A stretch of DNA of 64,000 bases from Bdellovibrio reynosensis (GTDB lineage: Bacteria > Bdellovibrionota > Bdellovibrionia > Bdellovibrionales > Bdellovibrionaceae): NCBI RefSeq assembly GCF_022814725.1, contig NZ_CP093442.1, forward strand, positions 2,976,001-3,040,000, given 5' to 3'. How positions within the stretch are numbered: position 1 is the first letter of the stretch; every line of letters starts with the position of its first letter. Below the pieces are notes generated by a model that worked only from the letters and a program-made list of their open reading frames with translations, was not told the DNA's origin and ran no database searches. This document shows positions 1 through 7,607 of the stretch, piece by piece. The translations under genes and the position numbers were made by a program.

Positions 1-365
1 AAAGTCTTATTTAACAAAGGACTTTCTTTAATTTCATCTGTGGTTGAAGCGTAAATGATTTCAGATTCACTGATGTAACTACCATCAAACGCATCGCCAT
101 CTGAATAGGTGACTCTGCGAACTTTGTTAGAAGTTAAATCTAGTTCATAGATCTGCCAGCCGCGGTGATTGTTTTTATCTAAGCGGCTAAAAAGGATCTT
201 CTTATTATCCAAAGAAAAGCGCGGATGAGCATGGTCACCAATGAAGGTAAGCTGTTTTGAATCCTTCGCTAAAAGATAATCAGGGGTAAGCAAGTTTTTA
301 GTGACACTGATGTGCGAACAGCCAAGAAACAAAAGCAAGCTGCCAATCGAGATGAGAATCTTCAT
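1..365 (-). CDS. Beta-propeller (TolB/PD40-like) lipoprotein, 3' part cut off
   Basis: The gene starts at the ATG at 365-363 and runs off the left edge, so only about 121 residues are visible. The N-terminus is a lipoprotein signal peptide: a hydrophobic stretch ending in LFLGC, with Cys16 as the lipidation site. Further on, segments such as HPRFSLDNKKILFSR and WQIYELDLTSNKVRRVT resemble the PD40/WD40-like strand pairs of TolB-type propellers, which suggests a periplasmic protein-interaction domain. Its start codon overlaps the stop codon of mutY, so the two are probably co-transcribed. The exact function is unknown. Confidence 0.7.
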   Translation of the reverse strand, partial: MKILISIGSLLLFLGCSHISVTKNLLTPDYLLAKDSKQLTFIGDHAHPRFSLDNKKILFSRLDKNNHRGWQIYELDLTSNKVRRVTYSDGDAFDGSYISESEIIYASTTDEIKESPLLNKT

Positions 366-1345
366 GCTTCAACCTTATTCAAAACTTTTTGCAGCAACGA
401 AGAAGGATTGACCTTTTTTAGCTCTTTTAAAGCCACCCACTGAAGGTTTTTTCCAGTCAGGGATTTCTTTGCTGTGATTTGAATAAAGATATCATGATGA
501 GTGATGTTGTGTTTAGCATCATAGGCCTTAGGCTTGCTTTTTTCTTTAGAAATCTCCCCAGGAAAAATCATCTGCCCTTTAAGGAATGGGGTGTAATCAT
601 TTGTTATAAGGGCGACCTTTTTATCTTTGATCGCAACTTGCGGCTTCCACACCCAGACTTCCGATTCTTTGCGCGGCTTTTTTAGCGGTAACGTTTCAAT
701 CAAACCTTTTTCACGGGCCACACAAGCACTTGCCCACGGGCAAAGAATGCAAGTCACTTTTTGCGGGGTACAAACCGTAGCCCCTAGCTCCATCAAACCT
801 TGATTGACGACATCGGCTTGTCCCAGTTTTGACAACTCATCAGAAATATTCTGTAACTGCTCGCGACCTTTGTTATTCCACCATTCTAGTTTTAAACCAA
901 AGCGACGGGATAGAACACGAATCACGTTGCCATCTAAAACGCCGACCTTTTCCCCAAAGGCGATACTTGCAACCGCGCGGGAAGTGTAGGGCCCAAAACC
1001 AGGAAGCTCTAAAAGTTCGGCGGCTGTTTGCGGGAACCCTTGTGCAGAAAGTGCTTTGGCAGCTTTATGAAGGTTGCGCGCGCGGGAATAATAACCCAAA
1101 CCCGCCCAAGCTTCTAAAACTTCATTTTCAGGTGCATTGGCAAGTTTATGCACGGTTGAAAACTTCGTAAGAAATTTTTCGAAATAAGGAATGACCGCAA
1201 CGACGGTGGTTTGTTGCAACATAACTTCGGAAAGCCAGATGCGATAGGGATCTTTATTAGCTCGCCAAGGAAGGTCGCGGTGGTTTTTTTTGTACCATTG
1301 CGTAAGCTGTTTATGATCGAGTTTATAGTCGTATTGTGCCGTCAT
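362..1345 (-). CDS. mutY: A/G-specific adenine glycosylase MutY
   Basis: MutY removes adenine mispaired with 8-oxoguanine in base excision repair. The 327-residue protein has the helix-hairpin-helix glycosylase core: SEVMLQQTTV with catalytic Glu40, the hairpin LPGFGPYTSRAV (114-125), and the following VLDGNV with catalytic Asp138. A C-x6-C-x2-C-x5-C iron-sulfur site is present at Cys192, 199, 202 and 208. The C-terminal third matches the expected NUDIX-like 8-oxoG recognition region but is weakly conserved. Length is typical of MutY. It lies head to head with the agmatinase gene (38 bp apart) and overlaps the downstream lipoprotein gene by two bases. Confidence 0.95.
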   Translation of the reverse strand: MTAQYDYKLDHKQLTQWYKKNHRDLPWRANKDPYRIWLSEVMLQQTTVVAVIPYFEKFLTKFSTVHKLANAPENEVLEAWAGLGYYSRARNLHKAAKALSAQGFPQTAAELLELPGFGPYTSRAVASIAFGEKVGVLDGNVIRVLSRRFGLKLEWWNNKGREQLQNISDELSKLGQADVVNQGLMELGATVCTPQKVTCILCPWASACVAREKGLIETLPLKKPRKESEVWVWKPQVAIKDKKVALITNDYTPFLKGQMIFPGEISKEKSKPKAYDAKHNITHHDIFIQITAKKSLTGKNLQWVALKELKKVNPSSLLQKVLNKVEA

Positions 1346-1383
1346 CCGCGGTAATGTATTCTTCGAATAATTGAGGAGTCAAT

Positions 1384-2316
1384 ATGGAATACAAACCCTT
1401 AAGCGGACGCGAGTTTCCCCGATTTTCCGCGATTAAAACCTTCTTTAGACTGCCCTACGTTGAAGTTGATGCAGACTATGAAGTAGGAATCTTCGGAATC
1501 CCTTACGACGGGGGAGTTTCTTACAGACCAGGTTCCCGTTTTGCGCCTGCTAAAGTGCGTGAAGTATCAAGTTTAGGCCGTGGCTTCCACATGACCCGCG
1601 CTGAAAACTTTTTTGAAAAATTAAAAGTCGCTGACATCGGCGATTGCCCGACAGTTCCTATTGATCAAAAACAAACTTACGAAAAAATTGAAAAGTTCGT
1701 TGGCGAGCTGGTCGCTAAAAACAAACGCTTCTTAGCGGTGGGTGGTGACCATTCAACAACGCTACCAGTGTTGCGGGCCTTAAGAAAAAAATACGGAAAG
1801 CCGTTGGCATTCATACATTGGGATGCGCATTTAGACACTTACCCTGCAGCGTGGGGGCAAGAATACCATCACGGGGCATTTGCTCGTCACGCAGTTGAAG
1901 AAGGCTTAGTAGATCCAAAAAAGATGATACAAATCGGAATCCGCGGCCCCTTAGCAGGTGGTGATGATTTAGATTTCGTGAACAAACACGGCATTCGCGT
2001 AATTACTGTCGATGAAATCCGCAATCAGACATTAAATGATTTCTTAAAAACACTCCCAACATTCGACGATACTCCAACTTATATTAGTTACGACGTCGAT
2101 GCCTTGGACCCTAGTTGCGCCCCGGGAACAGGAACTCCAGTCCCTGGCGGTTTAACAACTTACGAAGCACAAAGAATCTTCCGCGCCCTGCAGATTAAAA
2201 ACCTAATAGGCGGGGACGTCGTGGAAGTATGCCCAGCGTTTGATAACAGCGACATCACAGCATTAGCTGCATTGGATGCGTTGTTTGAGATGTTGCATTT
2301 GTTTGAGGCGAAATAA
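1384..2316 (+). CDS. speB: Agmatinase / arginase-family ureohydrolase
   Basis: A 310-residue member of the Mn-dependent ureohydrolase family. The metal-ligand motifs are all visible: GGDHS (His123), the DAHLD-type motif (Asp147, His149, Asp151) and SYDVDALDPS (Asp237, Asp239). Length and motifs fit agmatinase, which cleaves agmatine to putrescine and urea, but formimidoylglutamase or guanidino-acid hydrolases share this scaffold, so the substrate is not certain. It is a single gene divergent from mutY, with a GAGG ribosome-binding site just before the ATG. It is followed by a long perfect inverted repeat and then by the convergent sensor kinase gene. Confidence 0.85.
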   Translation: MEYKPLSGREFPRFSAIKTFFRLPYVEVDADYEVGIFGIPYDGGVSYRPGSRFAPAKVREVSSLGRGFHMTRAENFFEKLKVADIGDCPTVPIDQKQTYEKIEKFVGELVAKNKRFLAVGGDHSTTLPVLRALRKKYGKPLAFIHWDAHLDTYPAAWGQEYHHGAFARHAVEEGLVDPKKMIQIGIRGPLAGGDDLDFVNKHGIRVITVDEIRNQTLNDFLKTLPTFDDTPTYISYDVDALDPSCAPGTGTPVPGGLTTYEAQRIFRALQIKNLIGGDVVEVCPAFDNSDITALAALDALFEMLHLFEAK

Positions 2317-2335
2317 ATCAGTCATTGTAAAAAGT

Positions 2336-2374
2336 ATTGCTACTGTTTTCTTTTAGTTCTTAAACAGTAGCAAT
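2336..2374. repeat. Perfect 13-bp inverted repeat between convergent genes
   Basis: Arms at 2336-2348 and 2362-2374 are exact reverse complements (ATTGCTACTGTTT and AAACAGTAGCAAT) around a 13-nt loop. It sits 20 bp after the agmatinase stop codon and about 90 bp from the convergent kinase stop. It can form a strong RNA hairpin in both directions but lacks a clear T-run, so it may be an atypical terminator, an mRNA-stabilising stem or a protein site. Confidence 0.6.
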
Positions 2375-2465
2375 TCGATTGAAAGTTAACGTGATGATTG
2401 TTCCGTGGTTCACTTTGGGTTGGATATTAAACTCCTCTTATTGTCCTCAAGCAATAAACCGAACT

Positions 2466-3710
2466 TCAACATGATTTAACAGGAATTTCGATACTCACTC
2501 TCGTTCCAATATCAAGTTTTGAATCGATTGACATCTTTCCGCCAGCGTCTTCAATCTGCTCATAGGCGCTTTTAAGACCGATGCCAGATCCTGATTTTTG
2601 AGAATCACTTTTTCCAAAGCTAGCAAACTCCTTATTTCTGAATTTTTCCAGAATATCTGGCGGAATACCTTTTCCAAAATCGATTACCGAAATAATTAAA
2701 TTATTATTTCGCTGTTGTGTTTCAATAAAGAGCGAGCCATCGTCGACTATAGCTTCAATTGAATTGTTAATCAGATTTGAAATAATTCTTAATAATATTT
2801 TTTCTGGGACACCTATTTCAAGTTCGTCGGGCAAACTATTTAGTCTTAAGGAAATATTAACTTTTTCATGTCCTTTAAATTCGAGCTGTTTTTCTACCAC
2901 TAATGATTTTAGGGCTGGAATTATCTTATAAGTGCTCACTGGTCGTGCTATGGGGTGTGATTCTGCTTTTAAGAACTCATCGTGAGAATTCCGCTTTTTT
3001 GTGTGGGATAAAAGATCATCCGCTATATCATTTATTCTTTGGGAAACCTGCTTAATAATTGTCTTAGGTTCTCCAGCAATTTCTTGCGATGATCCAACTA
3101 GCATATTTAGTGCGGATAATGGTGAACGGATATCATGGGCTACTCTTCTGGCCATCTCTGCCATCTCCCGTGCTAGTTTTGTCTCAATTTCTTGTTCATA
3201 CGCCTTTATTGTGTTTTTTCGAAACTGGTATAACCAAACAGATGATATTAGCAATAATATACACCATACAAAAAGGACTTCTAATATTAGCGAAAAAAGT
3301 TTGTACGAGTATGTAGCATGAGCGATCTTTATCCGGCGTTCAGAATCAAAATAGATCGGAACTGTAATTTTATGTTGAAAGTAAATCTGCGATTCATTTC
3401 CGAGGGTAATATCTTTGCCGTTCGAAAAATCCTGCAAAAAAATTTTGTTAAATTCATTTTTTGAAGGCGTAGATAACGCTTCAGTGATTCTTCTATAATC
3501 TTTTACCAGTAAGGAATTAGAAAGAGAATCCGTCAAGCTATAAGCCAATGACTTTTTATTTCTGTATGTAGCGAATTCAATTGCAGTTAGAATCGCAATT
3601 AGCGAGAGAACCTGAAAAACAGCAAAAAAAACCCAAAGACGTCTAAGGCGATATTTTAAATCGTTTACGCCAGCGGATGTGGAGTTTTGTTGACCATGTT
3701 CCATGTCCAA
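2466..3710 (-). CDS. Membrane sensor histidine kinase of the RiPP-like cluster
   Basis: A 414-residue kinase with two membrane helices (about 26-46 and 139-161) enclosing a periplasmic domain of roughly 90 residues. The H-box RRVAHDIRSPLSALN follows, with phospho-acceptor His192. The ATPase domain has N-box (ISNLINNSIEA), G1 (DFGKGIP) and G2 (GSGIGLKS) motifs. It is the last gene of a leftward run with the precursor-like peptide, the solute-binding protein and the YcaO gene, and its start overlaps the end of the YcaO gene by 46 bp. No response regulator is encoded in the cluster, so its partner must lie elsewhere. A role in sensing the cluster's own product is inference. Confidence 0.85.
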   Translation of the reverse strand: MDMEHGQQNSTSAGVNDLKYRLRRLWVFFAVFQVLSLIAILTAIEFATYRNKKSLAYSLTDSLSNSLLVKDYRRITEALSTPSKNEFNKIFLQDFSNGKDITLGNESQIYFQHKITVPIYFDSERRIKIAHATYSYKLFSLILEVLFVWCILLLISSVWLYQFRKNTIKAYEQEIETKLAREMAEMARRVAHDIRSPLSALNMLVGSSQEIAGEPKTIIKQVSQRINDIADDLLSHTKKRNSHDEFLKAESHPIARPVSTYKIIPALKSLVVEKQLEFKGHEKVNISLRLNSLPDELEIGVPEKILLRIISNLINNSIEAIVDDGSLFIETQQRNNNLIISVIDFGKGIPPDILEKFRNKEFASFGKSDSQKSGSGIGLKSAYEQIEDAGGKMSIDSKLDIGTRVSIEIPVKSC

Positions 3711-4660
3711 GACTTCCCTGTGAACTGCGTTAAGCGCGTTAAATTAACATTGTCTTTTTCTGTCGGTCCAAAATAGAGGTCCTGCAGCCTATGATCGGTA
3801 GCTTTCACCACTAAGAAGGGAGCACCTTTAAGTTCTCCCGTTAATTGAAGAATTTCGTAAGGAATTGTTTCCGTTTTTAGTTGGCTAGCTTTAGTTCGAG
3901 TCTCTAGCCCTTGAGTAAAGAAAAAGGAAATCACACTCTCTGTATAAATTAGATCATTACAAAGCGCCATGTGGGTATCGGGTCCCCAAAACGACTGAGC
4001 CTGGAAATTGGCGATATCAAGAACTGGCAAATTGTTGGACATCAGATTAGCTATAATCTGTCTTAAACCTTCGTACACGGCAGAACAAGCGGCCTTAATC
4101 GGATCGATATCACATCCCATACCAAACATCAGACCCAAAGGCTTTTTGTTCGCGTTCAAACCGTGTGCTACAAATATAAAACTACTACATTCATTCGCCG
4201 AGATCATTTCAGAGAGCTGAAAGCAAATCCCCTGACTAAGAAGAAACTCAAAAATTTCAGGCTTAAAACCAAGGTTCTCAATTCTTATTGCAGCCATTAG
4301 AAACGGGGTTTTTGTTAAGTAGTGACAGAAGAAGGCGTCACGCTCAATCAATTCGCAACGCGCGGCCAAAACGGCGTTTTCTAACGAAGTATGGACAGCC
4401 ATGCCATTGGTTGTTGGAAATTTCATGCTCTCAAAAAATGTAACTCTATCTATCGCTTCACTAAAACCCTTTAAGAAAGAGAGTTCCTCTGAATCAGCAG
4501 ATCCTCTTCCCTCGCGAACTTCGCCATTTACTTTTATACTTACTCTGCAGTCAAAAATATTTGTCTCAAAAGGTAGATTCCATTTAAATGCATTAACTGA
4601 AAGGTTAAGCCTTTCAGAGTTGTCCAAAATCCACTGAATAGTGTTTTGGTTATTATTCAT
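3665..4660 (-). CDS. YcaO-family peptide-modifying enzyme (cyclodehydratase-like)
   Basis: YcaO enzymes use ATP to activate a peptide backbone amide, making azolines, thioamides or amidines. In these 331 residues the family pattern is clear: GRGSA (51-55) leading into FSEAIDR (E68, D71, R72), TTNGMAVH (83-90), then ELIERDAF (E103, E106, R107, D108), YEGLRQ with E197, and a late PFLVVKATDHRLQDLYFG segment. The protein ends in PHPLA, close to the PxPxP tail of azoline-forming YcaOs but with Ala in the last position. The first acidic motif reads ExxDR where ExxER is usual. It is shorter than many cyclodehydratases, and no fused or adjacent E1-like partner is present. Its start overlaps the upstream binding-protein gene by 8 bp, implying translational coupling. 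Confidence 0.85.
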   Translation of the reverse strand: MNNNQNTIQWILDNSERLNLSVNAFKWNLPFETNIFDCRVSIKVNGEVREGRGSADSEELSFLKGFSEAIDRVTFFESMKFPTTNGMAVHTSLENAVLAARCELIERDAFFCHYLTKTPFLMAAIRIENLGFKPEIFEFLLSQGICFQLSEMISANECSSFIFVAHGLNANKKPLGLMFGMGCDIDPIKAACSAVYEGLRQIIANLMSNNLPVLDIANFQAQSFWGPDTHMALCNDLIYTESVISFFFTQGLETRTKASQLKTETIPYEILQLTGELKGAPFLVVKATDHRLQDLYFGPTEKDNVNLTRLTQFTGKSWTWNMVNKTPHPLA

Positions 4661-6188
4661 GCTTAATTGTCCAAAAAGGAGTTACAGCAAATGCTGGATT
4701 CCCATCAAATTTCCATGGTTTTTTTGCGATCGCTAAGAAAGACGAGACACCAACCGGGATTATCTGTCCATTATTTAGCATATTAAAATGCAGGTTTCTG
4801 AATTTCTGTAGTCTATCGGATCTATCTGAGGTCTTGAGATAGTCAGACAACCAAACTGTAAACTCGTCGTCACTCATCCCGAATCCATTTAGGGAATGCG
4901 TATAATTTAGAAGGGAAAGGTTATCGAATCCCCCGGCGTCCGTAGCAATTGAAAATACGTCTGGCGCATCAGGAGACTTAAGCCCCTCAACCTCTCCCAA
5001 TTCTTTAAATTTAAAATTAGGAAGCGAATTTATAATTTCTTCTTTTCCTTTTCTCGAAAGAAAATCTGCAAAATCGGCAGTAACAGTTTCATTTATATGG
5101 GTGGGGGCATTTTCAAAAGTATTTTTTATTATCTCATATTGCTCAGGTTCTATGGCTCCTTCACCCACTATTGAAAAATACTCTTGCGTTTCTGTTAATT
5201 CTAAAGAGTCTTTGAACTTGTTTAAATAGGCTGCCTTTAGTATTTTACCAACTACAATTCGCTGCTCGCTGCTAAGCTTTTTAAGTCCCATATCAGTAAA
5301 AACCAATACGGTAAGGCGTATAGGTAATGTTTTATATAGGTTGTATTCTTCAATCGCGCTAATTTGTTCGAGATTTTTTTTAAAGACTAAAGTGAAAGTC
5401 GGTAAAATATCAACAATTCCCCTATTAAGCATTTCAATCTTATTGGCGCCGATCTCATTAAGGAGATGAACGTGGGTGGGATTCTTCATGCTTGCAAGTG
5501 GATTTGAAAGATTTATTGAAAATATGGTCTTTTCATTATTTGTAGAGGATACAAAATAGGGACCAGACGTATTCTTATAATCAATTATTTTTAGCGTAAC
5601 CGGATCTAATGATTTTTTTGGAATAATCGAATAGTCAGCACCGGCAACTAAAGGTAGGAAAAAAACTATATAGTCTGGTGACTTTAGTTTGAATTCAACC
5701 TTGTTGTCTCTCCAATTCAAACCAGAACAAGAATCTGAAAGTCTTTTAGGCAAAATTTCGCAATCAAGAAAATCAATCAAGCGTCCATGAAAATTTCTAT
5801 TGAGAATTAGCAGCCTTTTATAGGAAAGATAAACATCTTCCGCTGTTATTTCATCTCCATCAATGGTTTTTATTCCTCGTCGAATGGAGAATGTTATACG
5901 GTCATTTTTAGTTTCGAAACTTTCAGCAATAGCACCCTGTAGTCTTCCAGCGGAATCATAGTAGAGCAGAGATGAATAAATTGAATTCAAAACTTGGTAT
6001 TGTACACCATCAGTAATATTTGAGGGATCAAGGGATTCGATGTTTAAAGTCGAATAGAAGGGAATTCTTACGATAGTATTCAATTGTTCCTCGTTTTTTT
6101 TAAAATAAAGAAAGATGCTCGCGCTGGAAAGAATCACCAGCACAAGCAAACTTAGTTTTTTGTCGAGTTTAAAACATGATAAATTCAT
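4653..6188 (-). CDS. Oligopeptide-binding protein, ABC substrate-binding family 5
   Basis: A 511-residue DppA/OppA-like extracytoplasmic solute-binding protein. Typical features are the N-terminal segment ending in LDPSNITDGVQYQVLNSIYS, the LQGAIAESFE block, the IRRGIKTIDGDEITAEDV block and KRLLIL. The N-terminus (about residues 12-28) is one hydrophobic helix without a lipobox, so it is either a Sec signal or a membrane anchor facing the periplasm. No ABC permease or ATPase gene is nearby. The gene lies only 4 bp after the precursor-like gene and overlaps the YcaO gene. In this setting it more likely binds or presents a peptide, perhaps the modified product or a ligand for the adjacent kinase, than feeds a transporter; this is inference. 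Confidence 0.8.
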   Translation of the reverse strand: MNLSCFKLDKKLSLLVLVILSSASIFLYFKKNEEQLNTIVRIPFYSTLNIESLDPSNITDGVQYQVLNSIYSSLLYYDSAGRLQGAIAESFETKNDRITFSIRRGIKTIDGDEITAEDVYLSYKRLLILNRNFHGRLIDFLDCEILPKRLSDSCSGLNWRDNKVEFKLKSPDYIVFFLPLVAGADYSIIPKKSLDPVTLKIIDYKNTSGPYFVSSTNNEKTIFSINLSNPLASMKNPTHVHLLNEIGANKIEMLNRGIVDILPTFTLVFKKNLEQISAIEEYNLYKTLPIRLTVLVFTDMGLKKLSSEQRIVVGKILKAAYLNKFKDSLELTETQEYFSIVGEGAIEPEQYEIIKNTFENAPTHINETVTADFADFLSRKGKEEIINSLPNFKFKELGEVEGLKSPDAPDVFSIATDAGGFDNLSLLNYTHSLNGFGMSDDEFTVWLSDYLKTSDRSDRLQKFRNLHFNMLNNGQIIPVGVSSFLAIAKKPWKFDGNPAFAVTPFWTIKHE

Positions 6189-6192
6189 TTAG

Positions 6193-6477
6193 TTAATTTG
6201 GTTTTGGAACTCCACCACATCGAATTCCACTAGAGCTATCAGAAAGAACTTCTTTTTCGTTCAAAATCCCACGTTCCCTAAGTACCTCAAAAAGACCCTT
6301 ATCAACGCGGACAACGCCATTTTGATCGATTGATAATTGTTTTTCGAACACCATTTCTTCAATAATATCAGCTGAAATTTCAGCTTTTACATCTGGGGTG
6401 GCTATTTCTGACGCTTGGACAGTTATGCCTGCCAGTAACGCAACACCTGCCGTAATTGCCGGGGTTTTTTTAGACAT
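6193..6477 (-). CDS. Small precursor-like peptide (candidate RiPP precursor)
   Basis: A 94-residue protein that is first in the leftward YcaO cluster, with a strong ribosome-binding site (AAGGAGG about 6 nt before the ATG). Residues 1-23 look like a Sec signal or hydrophobic leader (KK, then a stretch around AGVALLAGITV, then QAS). A charged, helical middle follows (24-78). The tail at 79-94 is short and rich in modifiable and flexible residues: SDSSSGIRCGG, then VPKPN. Ser79, Ser81-83 and Cys87 are candidate heterocyclisation sites for the neighbouring YcaO and SagB-type enzymes. I do not recognise the family. It could instead be an ordinary small secreted protein, but the gene order favours a peptide substrate. 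Confidence 0.6.
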   Translation of the reverse strand: MSKKTPAITAGVALLAGITVQASEIATPDVKAEISADIIEEMVFEKQLSIDQNGVVRVDKGLFEVLRERGILNEKEVLSDSSSGIRCGGVPKPN

Positions 6478-6493
6478 ATGTTCCTCCTTGTTG

Positions 6494-6520
6494 AAACAGG
6501 ATGTTAATTGAATCCTGTTT
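6494..6520. promoter_or_regulatory. Perfect 9-bp inverted repeat in the divergent RiPP-cluster promoter region
   Basis: Arms AAACAGGAT (6494-6502) and ATCCTGTTT (6512-6520) are perfect reverse complements separated by 9 nt. Read leftward, the repeat lies after an AT-rich stretch with a TATTAT-like -10 candidate and just before the precursor's ribosome-binding site. It could be an operator near the transcription start or an RNA hairpin in the leader of the precursor mRNA. Confidence 0.6.
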
Positions 6521-6602
6521 ATAATAAAATAAATTTTTAAAAATAGAGCTTAGTGCTGTAAACTCTTTAAAATTAGATTCAGTACACTCTCTATGAGCAG
6601 GA

Positions 6603-7601
6603 ATGAAGATGTCTCGTGAAAGTCAAAATTTTAGAAACCAATATCTTTGTGCCACTTCTGAAAAAGACATGGATGGTACAAAAATTTTCAGTCTCGAAGT
6701 GTTGACACCTTTTCCTATTTTTTTCACTTTTCCACTGCTAGACATTTCCGCTCAACTCTTATCAGCCGAAGCGAATTTTGCAATTCTGATGCCAAACAAT
6801 TCTGTGTTCTGTGGTGTCCTTTTAGCTCTAGGTTACAAAGAGCAAGTCTCTTCAGAAGGACTATTATTTTTTATTGAGCCTGCATCTTTAAGACATCCTA
6901 TTTCGTTTGGTATGAAGGAGTACTTTCAATTTGCGAGTCTTCAGGAACGGTCATACTTTGGACTTTCCCATTCAGATTGGAAGTTTTCCCCGACATCCCA
7001 TATCTTACCGAAGTTTGAATTGCCAAATAAGAACCGCAACATACATTCTTTCGCCGATTTGATAGCGGTAAGGAAATCTGCAGTAGCATACAAAAATACG
7101 ACCGTTGGATTTAAAGGTGATTACGATCTTCTGTTACGTGATTGTTATTATCTTAATGAAAAAGGAAAATTTCCGGTCGCCACTGCTGGTGGCTTTCAAC
7201 ATTTCGAAATATATTTTGCTACCTCCGGATTAAAAGATTTAGATCGTGGACTCTATAGAATTTTTTCTTATAAATCGGAATGGGAAAAGATAAGCACTGA
7301 TGATTACACAAAGGCAATCTGGGAGAGTGCCTTCAGTCAGGAGTACACTAAAGATTGCACGAATTACTTTTTATTTGTTTTGAAGTTGTCCGAAATGAGT
7401 CCGAAGTACGGAAGCCGGAGCCATCGGTTCGCGTTCCTTGGCCTCGGTGGATTGCTTGATCGTCTTCATTTATCATCAACTAGTTATGGTGCGTCCTACA
7501 GAACCATCGGTGGCTTTGATGAAGCAATCATTAAAACCATCTTACGGATTACTGATGAAAATAGAATTATTGGCGCCGTAGGTGCAATCGGCTTTGATTA
7601 A
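6603..7601 (+). CDS. SagB/McbC-type FMN-dependent dehydrogenase
   Basis: This nitroreductase-family group oxidises azolines made by YcaO enzymes to aromatic azoles. In the 332-residue protein, the C-terminal half (from about 150) carries the family pattern: RKSAVAY (157-163), PVATAGGFQHFEIYF (191-205), GLYRIFSY (216-223), KYGSRSHRFAFLGLGG (268-283) and IGGFDE (302-307). K268-Y269 fits the conserved Lys-Tyr pair of this group. The first 150 residues are not recognised. An alternative start at 6609 has a better-spaced AGGA. The gene is divergent from the precursor gene, sharing 125 bp of promoter DNA, and ends 6 bp from a convergent unrelated gene. The assignment rests on motifs; the substrate is inferred from context. 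Confidence 0.75.
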   Translation: MKMSRESQNFRNQYLCATSEKDMDGTKIFSLEVLTPFPIFFTFPLLDISAQLLSAEANFAILMPNNSVFCGVLLALGYKEQVSSEGLLFFIEPASLRHPISFGMKEYFQFASLQERSYFGLSHSDWKFSPTSHILPKFELPNKNRNIHSFADLIAVRKSAVAYKNTTVGFKGDYDLLLRDCYYLNEKGKFPVATAGGFQHFEIYFATSGLKDLDRGLYRIFSYKSEWEKISTDDYTKAIWESAFSQEYTKDCTNYFLFVLKLSEMSPKYGSRSHRFAFLGLGGLLDRLHLSSTSYGASYRTIGGFDEAIIKTILRITDENRIIGAVGAIGFD

Positions 7602-7607
7602 AAGGTT

